DNA of 64,000 nucleotides from positions 16,503,208-16,567,207 of the forward strand of contig OU015568.1 in assembly GCA_907165135.1 (NCBI GenBank), read 5' to 3'. Below are positions 41,068-52,582 of the stretch, one piece after another; positions within the stretch are counted from its first letter, which is position 1; every line of letters begins with the position of its first letter. This DNA is from Oikopleura dioica. Lineage: Eukaryota > Chordata > Appendicularia > Copelata > Oikopleuridae. The position numbers and the translations under genes are program-made. The notes beneath the pieces are model-generated. The model worked only from the letters and a program-made list of their open reading frames with translations. It made no database searches and had not been told where the DNA came from.

Positions 41068-42667
41068 TAGTTAGTTTGGCTTTTTTCGTCGAAACGATCT
41101 GTTTGGCCTTTGAAAGTTTTGAAATGATCGAAATCAGAAGATTTCTTGGGTGAAGTTCTTGAATAAGCTTCTTGAGCAGTTTCCTGTCGAATTTGTCATT
41201 TTCCGAAGGTCCCGAAAGAAGAAAACTTGGATTTTTTCCATCAAAAAGATCTTCAACAATTCCTCTCGCAAAACTAACATCGCTCACGTGTTCTTTGCTG
41301 TGGTATTTTAATTTTTCGCGGAGGACGATTTCATTCCAATATCGCGATGAAGGTGGGTTTCTTTTCAGCATTTCGATGTATTCAAATGTCAATGCAAGAA
41401 CATCTTCCCAGAAATCCAAGCCTTTGTCAGTAAATCTCAAATCAATAAGGAGAAAAGCTATTCCAGGAGCATAATCTTTAGTGTTTGCTTTCAGTCCATC
41501 AATGAAACCTTCTGTTTCTAATTTTTGAAACAAGGATTTTGGCCCTTTCTCATTGATAAGGCTCGTTATATAAGTTCGAGGACTGATCTTTTTATCTGTT
41601 TCTCGCGGTTGCACTTGAAAAATGAGGCTCATTTTATGTTCACTGGATATTCTTTCAATTCTCGCAATTTTTCCAAGATCTCGTTTTCTGAAAGCCAGAT
41701 AGAAAATTGGATCCGGCAAGTTCAAGTCCGGTAAATCGGCAAAAGAATGAAGAACTGCGTTTTCCATCGTGTCGAGAGAGATATTTTTGCTCGAAATGAC
41801 AAGAGCCATGCCGTTGGAGGAGTAATAGCTTTCGTGGAATTTTCGCAGCTTTTGGGCGATTTCAGCGTCTGTCTGATTTTGGCGTAAAGATTCTTCATTT
41901 CCAATGAAAACGGAGCTGAGTTGATGTTTCGGATTTGAAAGCTTGAAGAAAACTGCGTATTCTTTGAAGCGATCAGCTTGTCGTCTACCAAGCCATTCGG
42001 AATTCACCGCTTAATTTTAGTTAAAAAAATTGCAAAAAACGAGTTCTACCGTCTATTTCTTGAGTAATCAGACTTTCATCAAGTTTTGGCGATTTTATAA
42101 AATCTGCTAGTCTATCTGCTCCTTCAAGCACTGCTTCTCCAGGAAGAACATCAAAGAAAAACAGAGTCCGCTTCAAACTAGTCAACGCATTGTTTCTTCC
42201 GCCATTTGAATAAACGAAATTCTTGTAACCAAGTATTTCTGGATAATTTTTGGAGGAACGACTCACCATGTGCTCGAGAAAATGAGCCATTCCTTTCATA
42301 TCACTACGGAAAAATCGACTCGTTAATTGAATAAAAGAACTTACGGAGGATCCTCTAGCATTCCAACGGAAATGCCAAGAGAGACGGAATCTTTGACAGC
42401 TAAATCATCTTTTACCAGGACCACTTTCATCCTGTTCTTGAGCTGTAAGTATCGAAATTCTTTCTTATCATTTTCCGCTTTTCCAACATCATCTTTTATC
42501 TCAAGAAAAGAAGCGACTCTTTCACGGTAATTTTCTTCCACCGCTTGTGATAGAACATCGAAAAATAACTGAAGAAGAGTCCATATTTTGGGGTAAGAGG
42601 GATTCGCCTGCCCCCAATCCGGCGGGTGACAAAAATGACCGGACCAAGCGGGTGACAAGCCCAACAC
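41027..42667 (-). CDS. M16 family metallopeptidase (insulysin/nardilysin-like), N-terminal half, copy B
   Basis: Zinc peptidase of the inverzincin family. Exons (minus): about 42568..42345 with NDKKEFRYLQLKNRMKVVLV; 42303..42050 with GMAHFLEHM, carrying the HxxEH zinc motif, and NNALTSLKRTLFFFDVLPGE; 42009 down to the MITE, starting AVNSEWLGRRQADRF with the distal Glu region (ITQEIDAVNSE), then YYSSNGMALVI, INEKGPKSLFQKL and YIEMLKRNPPSSRYWNEI. Introns of 41 nt (42 nt from donor GTAAGT) keep phase. The N-terminal start is uncertain: an AG acceptor at 42569 suggests an upstream leader exon. Coding is interrupted by the MITE at 41067, and after it the duplication junction closes the frame, so this copy could make at most a two-domain protein of about 430 residues. 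Confidence 0.75.
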
Positions 42668-43067
42668 GGCCTAACTGCCCAGCTCTGCGGGGAACAGCGA
42701 GGCTAAGTGGGAAATCGCTAATTTATCGAGGAAAATCATGATCAGAGGGTTGTTGCGACGGTCTAGCTTATCTGCACAAGGTTCACTTTTCGGAGGATCA
42801 TGAGCATTTTCTGCTTGCTGAATTTTTATGCACGAATTTTATACAACAGACCTTTATTGAACCCTGTCGGACATCCTTAATGAATAATTAATCATAATTT
42901 ATGAACTAAAGACTCAAAATCGTTTACTTTAGGAAAACATTCCCATCTCATAATGGCAGACGAAATATAATCCCGTCTTTTACGAATCCTGTGTCGAGGA
43001 ATAATGGAACAAAGACTTTGGAAGGTCGTGCTGTTTTCTTAGTCAAAGAAAGTTTAGTCGACTGAGA

Positions 43068-43721
43068 ATGAGAGAGAACGACGATTACGAAGAGTACGAC
43101 AGATATCCTAATGCTCCTCCTGAAGAACCAGTTGTTAGGAGCCGGTTTTTTCACCACAATCATCATCGAGATAAATCTCCGAGTAACGTTTGTTATTAAA
43201 ATCGCCAAAAAGAACTCAGCCAGATAAGAGAAAATCAAAGATAAATCCATACGCGCAGAAAGTCATCCTCGGGTAACAAATATTTTCATTTTTCACTTCT
43301 TATTCGAATAAAGCCAGTGGCAGGCAGAACTGACTGCTTGCAAACCGTGCTGTGGCCATTCGCCGCTCAACTGCTGCGTCAACTTTTGGTTTCCCTGCTT
43401 TGGCGTAACAGATGTAGCTCAAAAATACGGCCATGGTTGGATAATGTCTGTGGCGCTAGGATCCGCGGTCGCTTGCTGTTTTGGACTTTCCTGGTCATTT
43501 TGTCCGCTTCCTTGCGCGCTATCGCCTTGCAGCTCGTGTTTTCTCTGCTGCTTGAGGACAGAAGTACGAGAAAAACATGGAGTGAAGGGAGGCTGTTGCT
43601 TGGGTAGGTACAAATTTTAAATCTGGGAAAAATGATTTTAGATTGGTTCGCTGCACTCTGCTGCTCAGCTTGTGTGATAAGTCAGATGCAGTTGCAAGCC
43701 AAACTCAATGAAAGAAATTAA
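43068..43721 (+). CDS. PLAC8: PLAC8-family cysteine-rich protein, three exons
   Basis: Exons 43068-43187, 43318-43603 and 43642-43721 joined by 130- and 38-nt GT-AG introns in phase. The N-terminus is acidic, Pro- and His-rich (YDRYPNAPPEEPVV; FFHHNHHRDK). The PLAC8 domain follows: WQAELTACKPCCGHSPLNCC, a hydrophobic segment, CSSCFLCCLRTEVREKHGV, then WFAALCCSACVISQMQLQ, matching the CCxxC and C-x-Q-x-x-x-E/L pattern of cornifelin/PLAC8 proteins. About 161 residues, likely membrane-associated. The 5' end is shared with the duplication, so a second start codon with 9 codons exists at copy A (about 40641) but runs into M16 sequence and stops. It is divergent from the M16 gene, so the 42.7-43.07 kb interval is a shared, duplicated promoter region. 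Confidence 0.8.
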
Positions 43722-44545
43722 ACAGTTTTCTAAGCAAATTTTGCTTGAAAATTTGGCTTTGCTTCATTATTTGATTTCAAGAAATAAAAGAAACACTTGA
43801 AATATTTATTAAACTTAAAATTTTTAAGCATCGGCAATGCTCCTGTTTACCAAGTTAACTTAATTTTGTTTTTCATGAAATATTTTCGAGATAAATTACT
43901 TATATTCAGCTCCAACTTTATTGACGACGATGCTCGGCCCAGGAATTTGGCCATTGATTGTTATTACTTTTCGCATTTCTTGGCCGTCGACGAGAAATAG
44001 ATTCTCAAGCTCGTCTAACGGATATTTTACATTTCCGTCCTTGTCGAATATCTCGTTCACGCCCTTGTTGATGTCTTCTTGAATGATATCAAAATTCCGC
44101 TTCGTATTGTTCCAGCTGATCGGGAAGTCTCAATGTTCCAGAGATACTAGCAAACGGAGTCAGTACAAGCCTTCATACAAGCTTCATCGTAATTGCAGAT
44201 GATCTCTGCGCGAACGAAGTTGAAACAAAAAAAATACATAGAGAAACATCTGATTCCGAAACAGACTTTCTCAAAATGAAAGTGCTTTTTCAGGACAACA
44301 CTTGATTTTATTTATGTCAAAGTTTGATTTTCCACTTTCATGATGTAGTCTTACCTGTCTTTTACGTTTAAATAGGCAGTGAAAACACTGTAAAACTGAA
44401 TAACACTCCATTCAAAATTAGGGCAATTCAGATGACTTTTGAAATTGCTTACTCTGGCGAAGCTCGGCGTTTTACAAATACGAAACTATCTGCAGTTTTT
44501 CAACAATTAATGAATTTTTCAGAAGACTTTGCTCATTTATCTTGC
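43722..44545. other. Intergenic stretch between PLAC8 and foldback element
   Basis: AT-rich. A short minus-strand-looking segment near 43900-44100 (reverse complement of TCGTCTAACGGATATTTTAC) could be a remnant exon, but I could not link it to a gene. No other feature seen. Confidence 0.3.
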
Positions 44546-44549
44546 TTAA

Positions 44550-45301
44550 GGATATAGCCTATGAAATTGAACTTTCATAGCGCCTAAATGCGACGTCGGA
44601 TCATCTTATTTCAAAAGTATTCCTATTAAAAAATGTATGCAGAACTCGATTCTGGTACTTTTTTAAAACTTTTCATTCGAATTTTTCTCTGTAGAGCGTT
44701 TTGAAATCTTACGATCGCGATTTCTCGAAATATTTACATTAAATTGCTAAAACTAAACCAATGACTGCATTAGCAAAATGCTTTAATAAAATATTGTGGC
44801 TGAAAAATCCTCAAACTTGGCCAAATTTTCATTCTAGTGTTTTCCTCTTTCTTGCTCCTGTTTTTCTTCCATGCGCGCTTTTTTGGATCCAACCAATCAG
44901 AGCGCTCTTTCAAACGCGCAGACTTTCTCGGGAAAGAGGAGTCGAGAGATCGAGCACCCAGCGCAGCGCTTTTTACACTATTCACGCGCTGGGGAAGTCT
45001 CATGGAAATGGCTCTAAAATCGGTTTTTGTCGGGATAAGAGAAAACCGAACCCACAATATTGTAGATAAGGGTCTAGATTACTTTTTTATCAAAAAAACT
45101 CGACCGATTTAATGTAAATATTTCGAGAAATCGCGATCGTAAGATTTCAAAACGCTCTACAGAGAAAAATTCGAATGAAAAGTTTTAAAAAAGTACCAGA
45201 ATCGAGTTCTGCATACATTTTTTAATAGGAATACTTTTGAAATAAGATGATCCGACGTCGCATTTAGGCGCTATGAAAGTTCAATTTCATAGGCTATATC
45301 C
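44550..45301. mobile_element. Foldback TTAA element, 752 bp with about 210-bp TIRs
   Basis: GGATATAGCCTATGAAATTG at the left and its inverse ending CATAGGCTATATCC at the right; arms are nearly identical through GTAGAGCGTTTTGAAATCTT to CATTAAAT. TTAA flanks both ends (44546-44549, 45302-45305). The centre contains a GC-richer 290-bp segment but no convincing ORF. Confidence 0.7.
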
Positions 45302-45498
45302 TTAAATAATTTATCGATGTAGGTTTTATTGCTCATGCACGGCATCGCGAGTAAACAGAATCGAACATTTCATAGATTTTGATCAATGCAGGTAACGCCC
45401 ATGAGAAAAATATTATTTTACGGTTTTTGGGTTTGTGTTGTGGCTCGTGAGTCGTCCTTGTCTTCAGGCAATCGTAATAATAGTAGTTCCAATTTTCT

Positions 45499-48400
45499 TC
45501 AGTTCTTCGACCTACTGGAGTTCCTCTCGGCTGGTCGTTTTTCGTTTTCAATGTCTAGCTTTCTTGCTTCCGTGAAGTTCTTGATTTCGACGCCCGATTC
45601 GCTGGTTTTCGAGTCCATCGCCGCGAGCAGTCCTTCTTTTCCCGTCGTGAGACAGCCTGAACAAGCAGCAACAGTAATCATCTGTCAGTAGAAAGCTGCC
45701 AACTGACCTGTAGGTAATTTGCCATTTGTAAGTCCCTTGAGGCGGACAACAGTTTCAGACTCCTCTCTCAACACTGAGAAAACTCGCGCCATCTACAAAT
45801 TAATAATTTATAAAATTATAAAGAGCGCCTCGGGCGTGAGCACGCACAGCGGCGTTCCACTACTGTTTACCTTTCCAACTGCTCGGATCTTGTTCCGGAT
45901 AACTTCGCGACGCGCCTTTTGAGCTTCGAGGGCTTCTTGGTCGTCGGCGGGGACGGGCGAGCCGATCGAACTGTCGTCGTCGGTGTCCACGGTACAGACG
46001 TTCAGCAGGGCCACGAGCATTTCCGTCGCTTAATTTCAGAATAATTTAATTCTGATGACGAATAATAATGTACCTTTTTCCGCGACGAATGGAAGGGACC
46101 ACTTGAAGACGTCCATAAAGTTGGGAAGCCAGTAAGGATGAGGGGAAGCGTTGAATTGTCGGATATTCATAACTTGGTTCTCGTATTTCTGAAATTTCTT
46201 GGATGAAGCGGAATGATAAGAAAAACGAACCAGAATAGCAGCTTTGTTATTATACACATCGAGGTAGTTTGGGGCTGAGAAAATCGTAATAAGGCTTGGG
46301 AATCCGGTAGATGAGGCGCGTCGATACATCTAGCAAGAAAGAAGTAAGTCGGGGATAAAAGACTTTTAGCCCTACTTTGTATCCAGCATCCTGTGCTTCG
46401 TGCGCACGAATCACGGACAGAAGTGAATTGGTTTGAAGAAAATCGCAAACAGCAGCAAAACTAGGAAAGTATAGATTGACTCCAATTTTGTGTGGTAGAT
46501 TCACGGGTGAATGGTTTAGTACCTGAAGAAGTAGCTACAGCCGCGGACTTGGTTTTGCGAGAATTTCTCAACAGTGGAGTTTTCTTTTCCGTATTCTTCA
46601 AAGGGGTCGGACCACAGGAGGTCACACATCGGCCCGAATGGGGGAGGCTCTTTGAATCGATCGATCTGTCGAATGTCGTCTTAGAAAGGCTAATGATTTA
46701 ACTATCCCGTAATCTGCTTATCGCATCTTCTACTTTGTATGAGTTTGAACACAAAGATCAATTTATTTCTGTTCTTCTTTCAAAAGCCCTGCCCAATGTC
46801 CGGATTTCTGGCGAAAGTCCTCCGTGAACGCACAAAAATTGACCATTCAAGAGGGCGGCGAGGGGCAAGGCGTCGAATGCTTCCATGCAAGTTTCCCAAA
46901 TATCCGTCGAATATTTGATCTGGCATTCTTGCTTGAAGGTGAAGTACTCTGTTAGATGCCGGCACTGAAGGAAAATTAAGGGGGTGTAGCGGGGTTATCG
47001 GTCGGGCGCCCTTAAGTGACTGTCCTCTATTAGCCCTCATCTTGGTTAGGGTTCGGGTAAGGGGACTGAGGGTACCTACTGGGGGCCCCGGAGAGCGAAG
47101 CCCCCTGGATAAGGGGGTGGTGTCTGGAACCGACAAAAATTTCGACAAATTTTGCCGACTCCAGGCTTCTGATTGGTTGAAAATTTCCACGCAAAATTTG
47201 TCGAATTTTTTTCGTCGGTTCCAGAGACCTCCCTGGATTAGGCCTAAGGGGGGCGAGGGTCGTAGCCCCTGGGTTAGGCTTAGGGTTAGGGGTTGCCCGA
47301 TTTTCGACCCCCTACTAGTAGGCTACTACAAGTTGGGGAAAGATGCAAGTTCACTTCGAGGAAAAGAAGAATGTCACCCGCAAAGCTGTAAATCTTCATC
47401 TACTTTAAGCGAAGTGGACTTAGCCGCGTTTTGAAATGATAAATTCTCTGTGAAGTGTCCTCACCTCATGATTGCCACGGAGAAGGTGAAGCCCATTTGG
47501 ATACGTTTTCTTGAGCGCCCACAGTAAAAGCACGCACTCGATACTGAAGTAGCCACGGTCCACGTAATCCCCCATAAATAAATATTTCGTCTTTGCCTAA
47601 AACACAGACTTGAGTTTAATTTCGAATGACAAGTTGTCAAAAAAATGGCGATTTGGAGACTCAAAGTTCAAATGCATTAAAAAGTCGTATATGAATATTA
47701 AAACCGCAATGATCGGCCTTGGTTCGGGAACCTGTGTAAAAACCTGAGTCAGGGTTTTGAAAAAACTTTCATAAAAACCCGAGAGCGGCTTTTATTTTTA
47801 CTTTTTCAAATCCTGACTCAGGTTTTCAACACAGCTTGTCATCAGAAAATCGACGATATGGAGGGTAGATTCTCCTGTATCAAAACTTACAGGATCTCCC
47901 CCAACTTCAAACAGCTTGAGCAAATCGTAGAACTGTCCGTGTATGTCTCCGCAAATGGTGATGGGCGAGTCGACATCGAGCAGTGTCTTTTCGGCTTTCT
48001 TTAGAAGGGGATGAGATTGAAATTTAATTATTTATGACGGCTGAACAGATCCATGTCTCAGGGCTGTTGTTTCTCAGGTGATAGCCATGTCTCTGATCCC
48101 GTCACAAAATGGCAGTTCCTTCTTTGATGATACGTCGGCAGCATTTTTCTGTCAGGCGGCCCTCTTTACGCAGGTGCTCCCTCAGCAGTGAAATATTGAT
48201 ATCGCCATTCTAAATGTAAAGTTCAATCGTTTTTCTTTCATTCATAAACATTAAACAAAATAAATTTAACAATCATGACGTGACTATCTTTGAAGAGTGC
48301 ATCTTTGAAGATGTACTTGAAAGTTCTAAAGGGGATATTTCGTCAAAGAAATATATTTTTTTACTATGAAAAAAATTTGACTTTACTGGGTAAGGGTTAG

Positions 48401-49026
48401 GGTTAGCCTTTAAAAAAAATCCAAGAAAGAATTTCCTAAAAATAGCTCAAATCGACAGAAAAATGGGACGGTGTCTGGAACCGACAAAAAAATTTCGACA
48501 AATTTTGCGTAGGCCGCGACTCGGCTGCTGATTGGCCGGTTTGCCGAATCCAGGCTTCTGATTGGCTGAAAATTTCCACGCAAAATTTGTCAAAATTTTT
48601 TGTCGGTTCCAGACACCTCCCCAGAAAAATTGCGATTATTTTGACCAAAATTATGGATAAATTTCTGACCAATCAGATTTCTGAATTCGACCGATGTCGA
48701 ATCAGATTCAAGAAAAATAAATACAAAGAAAATTCGAATAATAGGCATGGATAGAGGGTTGAACTTGGATGAGAAAATGTTTGATTTTCATGTACCACCC
48801 TTATTCTAACCCCAACCCTAACTCTTAGACTTTACTTTAGCGACTTCTTAGGAAACTTCAACAAAAAATAGTTCCATCATACAACATGAAAGGCGCAACG
48901 ATAATTCTGAGGTTATAAAAGCAACTACACGCGCCATTAAAAATTGACGATTCTAACCTTATGGAAGATTTGCTCTTCACAAAGTCTTTCGTGGGGAGAT
49001 GCTCGACGGATGTCACACGGCGACAT
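45499..49026 (-). CDS. PPP3C: Calcineurin A: Ser/Thr protein phosphatase 2B catalytic subunit, 12 exons
   Basis: Ca2+/calmodulin-dependent phosphatase. Exons (minus): 49026-48958, 48209-48105, 47998-47891, 47596-47465, 46964-46793, 46679-46523, 46460-46376, 46329-46231, 46188-46074, 46028-45871, 45792-45708, 45656-45499, summing to exactly 480 codons plus stop. Metallophosphatase motifs are intact: [40 protein letters not shown] and [16 protein letters not shown]. Then the B-subunit helix ([16 protein letters not shown]), calmodulin-binding helix ([20 protein letters not shown]) and a short autoinhibitory segment ([16 protein letters not shown]). The N-terminus [15 protein letters not shown] is shorter than vertebrate isoforms. 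Intron 5 (46792..46680) is GC-AG; intron 2 cannot be GT-AG in frame. Intron 3 carries MITE A, intron 4 MITE C and intron 1 another MITE C. Confidence 0.95.
47119..47232. repeat. MITE family C in calcineurin intron 4
   Basis: GGTGTCTGGAACCGACAAAA / TTTTCGTCGGTTCCAGAGAC inverted ends; shortened centre compared with other copies. Confidence 0.6.
47728..47835. repeat. Hairpin MITE family A in calcineurin intron 3
   Basis: AACCTGTGTAAAAACCTGAG at the left and CTGACTCAGGTTTTCAACAC at the right, with a degraded GAGAGCGGCTTTT hairpin in the middle. Confidence 0.6.
48480..48620. repeat. MITE family C in calcineurin intron 1
   Basis: GGTGTCTGGAACCGACAAAA pairs with TTTTGTCGGTTCCAGACACC; centre contains GCTGATTGGCCGGTTTGCCG. 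Confidence 0.6.
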
Positions 49027-49484
49027 TCCATGTGTGGTTCTTGTCACCGTGAAATGCTGCGTTTTTTCTTCTGATAAAAAATCTCTCTTTTTTCAAATTA
49101 TCTTTTCTCTTGTTTCTGTTTCTTTCTTTATGATGTTCTGCTTCGTCTTCTTTCTCGTTTCGATTTAACACGTGTTTTTATTCTGAAAATAAACTCGTTA
49201 AAATATTTTTATAATGACTTTTCGTAGTTACAGTTTGACGAAATTTTTTGACGAAAAGAGGATAAAAAAATGACCAAAATTTTGGCCCTAAATTTTCGAA
49301 AATGGTGATTTTTTTTCCGGAAAATTTTGGAAAAAAAGATTTTATTTTTGTGACCAAATTTTGGCCAAAATATTTTTCGGCCAAATGGGGATTTTCACTG
49401 TTTATTCCAAAAAAATTTGCTTTGTTAAACAAAATCGTAAGTTGTGGGAATTTTCTGACTTGACTTTTCAACGCGGCAACCAGG

Positions 49485-51393
49485 GATGTGGATCAGCAAA
49501 AATTTTCCTTTGTTTTGCGCTGCGATTGCGGAAATTTTTCGAACTTATTTTGCGCTGTTTTGCGCTGCGGAATCCGAAAATCACGCAATTTGCGGAATTT
49601 TGCATTGTTTTGCGGATAATCAAAATTTGTTAATTTTGCGAAAATTTTGCGGATTTTGCGCTTTTTGCGGAATTGCGGATTGCGCGATGACACGCAATTT
49701 GCGTTATTTTGCGAATTTTGCGGGATTTTCGCGCATTTTGCGGAAATTTGCGGATTTTGCGGAATTTTCGCGCATTTTGCGAAAATCTGCGAATTTTGTG
49801 GTATTTTTGGCCCTATTTATTTCTACTTGAAATGGAGAAATTTTGGGGACATTATTCCGAGGTTACAAAAAGTAATTTTCAAGGTTTTCAAAAAGAACCA
49901 TAATTAAGCTAAAAATAATGATAAAAAAGATTTTTTAAATGCTGGGTGTGGGTGGGGTTGGGGACAGAACTGAGATTGATCAACTCAGAGTTCAAAGCCA
50001 TTGTCAAGCCCCTTAAATTTAGAAATCAAGGAACGGGGCTGAAACGGCCCGAAGGGCCGTCAAGCCCCTTAAATTTAGAAATCAAGGAACGGGGCTGAAA
50101 CGGCCCGAAGGGCCGTCAAGCCCCTTAAATTTAGAAATCAAGGAACGGGGCTGAAACGGCCCGAAGGGCCGTCAAGCCCCTTAAATTTAGAAATCAAGGA
50201 ACGGGGCTGAAACGGCCCGAAGGGCCGTCAAGCCCCTTAAATTTAGAAATCAAGGAACGGGGCTGAAACGGCCCGAAGGGCCGTCAAGCCCCTTAAATTT
50301 AGAAATCAAGGAACGGGGCTGAAACGGCCCGAAGGGCCGTCAAGCCCCTTAAATTTAGAAATCAAGGAACGGGGCTGAAACGGCCCGAAGGGCCGTCAAG
50401 CCCTTAATTTTAGAAATCAAGGAACGGGGCTGAAACGGCCCGAAGGGCCGTCAAGCCCCTTAAATTTAGAAATCAAGGAACGGGGCTGAAACGGCCCGAA
50501 GGGCCGTCAAGCCCCTTAAATTTAGAAATCAAGGAACGGGGCTGAAACGGCCCGAAGGGCCGTCAAGCCCCTTAAATTTAGAAATCAAGGAACGGGGCTG
50601 AAACGGCCCGAAGGGCCGTCAAGCCCTTAAATTTAGAAATCAAGGAACGGGGCTGAAACGGCCCGAAGGGCCGTCAAGCCCCTTAAATTTAGAAATCAAG
50701 GAACGGGGCTGAAACGGCCCGAAGGGCCGTCAAACCCCTTAAATTTAGAAATCAAGGAACGGGGCTGAAACGGCCCGAAGGGCCGTCAAGCCCTTAAATT
50801 TAGAAATCAAGGAACGGGGCTGAAACGGCCCGAAGGGCCGTCAAGTCCCTTAAATTTAGAAATCAAGGAACGGGGCTGAAACGGCCCGAAGGGCCGTCAA
50901 GCCCCTTAAATTTAGAAATCAAGGAACGGGGCTGAAACGGCCCGAAGGGCCGTCAAGCCCTTAAATTTAGAAATCAAGGAATCCAGCAAAATTCCATTGA
51001 ACCGTCCGGTTTTATTTTTGCCGGCAAAATGACCGGTCGGTTAACTACGAGTTCGGACGGTTTTTTGTCGGCCGATTTTTCAGTTTTTCTTCTGCAAATT
51101 ACCGCCGAAGTTGTAAATGCGATGATGAATGAGGATTTGATTCGGAAATCTTCACAATTAACATCAAAAAAAATGTAGAAATTCTACGCCAAATCCCGCA
51201 AACTTGCATTTTGCGGACTGCAAATGTATTGAGATTTTGTGGAATTTACGCGCAAAATGCGCTTTTGCGCGCAATTTTGCGGAAAAATTGCGGAAATTTT
51301 TGGGGCTGATTTTGCGTTGTTTTGCGCTGCAGAATGAAAAATCCCGCATTTTGCGCTGTTTTGCGGATTTTGCGCTGCGGATCCACATCCCTG
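49485..51393. mobile_element. hAT-like non-autonomous element with internal minisatellite, about 1.9 kb
   Basis: Starts CAGGGATGTGGATC and ends GATCCACATCCCTG, the CAGGG-type terminus of hAT elements. GCGGCAAC is duplicated exactly on both sides (8-bp target duplication, also hAT-typical). The subterminal 300-350 bp on each side is rich in TTTTGCGGATTTTGCG repeats in opposite orientation, likely transposase-binding sites. No transposase ORF; the middle is the 56-bp tandem array. Confidence 0.8.
50004..50983. repeat. 56-bp minisatellite, about 17 near-identical units
   Basis: Unit runs from AAGCCCCTTAAATTTAGAAA through TCAAGGAACGGGGCTGAAAC to GGCCCGAAGGGCCGTC. A few units lack one C and are 55 bp. 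Each unit carries the perfect hairpin GGCCCGAAGGGCC and a weaker CCCC...GGGG pairing. Units are nearly free of substitutions, indicating recent amplification or homogenisation. Located wholly inside the hAT-like element. Confidence 0.9.
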
Positions 51394-52317
51394 GCGGCAA
51401 CTATTCAAATAGTCTATTAGTCACAACAAGCTATTTTGTTCCCTCTGGTTCATAGATGACTGATCATAGGTGTACTTTTGTGTGCTCCCCGAAGAGCTAA
51501 CACAACTCGCCAGGACGACCCTGATAATGACCCTGGGCGCGTGTGACAGCTTGAAACCAAAAGAGTGTCGATAAGGGTGTCGACATAATTATTATTGCCT
51601 TTTCCAGCGGAAAAACGAGCGCGTTTCCAAACAACGAGTGCAAGTATCAATATTGACCGGCGGAAGAGATTTGGACCACCGTGCGTGTCAACGCGCCCCA
51701 GGGCAAGTTACGAGGAATTTCATTGTGGCGTTTTTTTCTGACAGTTGTGGAAAAATAGCTTCTCTGGATTTCGGAAAAAAAATGAAACTCAACTCGGAGC
51801 TTTGTGAGAATATGTTACGCCATCATGCCGCACCAGTCACGAGCGCCACAATACTGAACAAAATCGATTTTTACTATTTGTTCAGCCACAATGCTTAAGT
51901 TAACTCGCCCTCAGCGCCCCGTGATCACTCACTTCGGTAATTATTTTAATGAGAAATGATCTACTGTCAGAGAAAAATTAAGACTCGATAAAAAAAACCT
52001 GCTCTTCCTTGTTTTCACTTAATTTTTTCATCAATCAAGGTCGAGGAAATGGTCCGGCAATGGGAGGCGTTTTGCCGTTTCCAGATTGATCGTAAATTTA
52101 TATGAAAAAAGAAAGAAGACTTCTCTCTTAGGGGTGCGAAGTGAGTGATTAAGAATCGTGGAAAATGAATCGTAAAGAAAATAAAATCGATGTTATTTGA
52201 TACACTGGTAAGAGAAACACTAGAGTCAGGAATAGCTGGGGAGAATTTTTGCAGATGTGCGTTTACTTGGAGATGGTGAGAGAATTTGGGTTCGTTTTTA
52301 TGGGAGAAAAGGGGTGG
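51394..52317. other. Intergenic stretch before the LTR retrotransposon
   Basis: No supported exon. Short open frames here lack splice or homology support. A GATAAGGGTGTCGAC motif near 51570 resembles the ends of the TTAA elements but has no partner that I could find. Confidence 0.3.
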
Positions 52318-52552
52318 TGTGAGGTCTAAGTGCTGAAAGTCGGTTAGAGATCTGATAGGGATCTCGCGCCGCGCTCTTCTCTGCCACTTTTTACGAACAC
52401 TGCTTCAGTCCGCGCACAGTAAAAGTGCAGAATACACGTTTTATCGGAAACTACCTTTCCCGTGTTTTATTGAAGAATACAGTAGAGGCTACGACTAGCT
52501 GCAAGAGAACCGTCTAGTATAGAGAGCATACAGCAGTACTTAGACGCTTACA
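52318..52552 (+). repeat. 5' LTR
   Basis: Begins TGTGAGGTCTAAGTGCTGAA and ends TTAGACGCTTACA (TG...CA boundaries), 235 bp. By eye it is identical to the 3' LTR at 55220-55454, implying recent integration. Confidence 0.9.
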
Positions 52553-52582
52553 TCTGGTGACAAGAGTGGGATTCGAACCCAA
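52553..52582 (+). promoter_or_regulatory. tRNA primer-binding site
   Basis: TGGTGACAAGAG followed by GGGATTCGAACCC is complementary to a tRNA 3' end: CCA, acceptor stem and T-arm. The length suggests pairing with the entire 3' part of a tRNA, possibly tRNA-Leu by resemblance of its 3' end. Confidence 0.7.

Larger units (their letters stand above)
40664..43093. repeat. Tandem segmental duplication, copy B (about 2.43 kb)
   Basis: Second unit of the direct tandem pair. The distal end falls inside exon 1 of the intact PLAC8 gene. It retains uninterrupted M16 reading frames where copy A has single-base losses. Confidence 0.9.

Noticed and set aside
46376-46376. GG-AG intron in calcineurin between GYK and MYRR
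   Set aside because: Rechecking the bases shows AAA|GTAGGG, a normal GT donor in phase 0.
47042-47434. 130-residue plus-strand open frame
   Set aside because: It runs through MITE family C and a G-rich repeat inside calcineurin intron 4 on the opposite strand.
49600-49830. Plus-strand frame with repeated FAEFCGIF-like units
   Set aside because: It is translation of the TTTTGCGGAATTTTGCG subterminal repeats of the hAT-like element, not a protein repeat.
50004-50983. CRISPR array
   Set aside because: The 56-bp units are contiguous without variable spacers, and the context is a eukaryotic transposon.
52553-52582. Possible tRNA gene because of GGGATTCGAACCC
   Set aside because: Position right after the LTR and the leading TGG show it is the complement of a tRNA 3' end, i.e. 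a primer-binding site; no cloverleaf is present.
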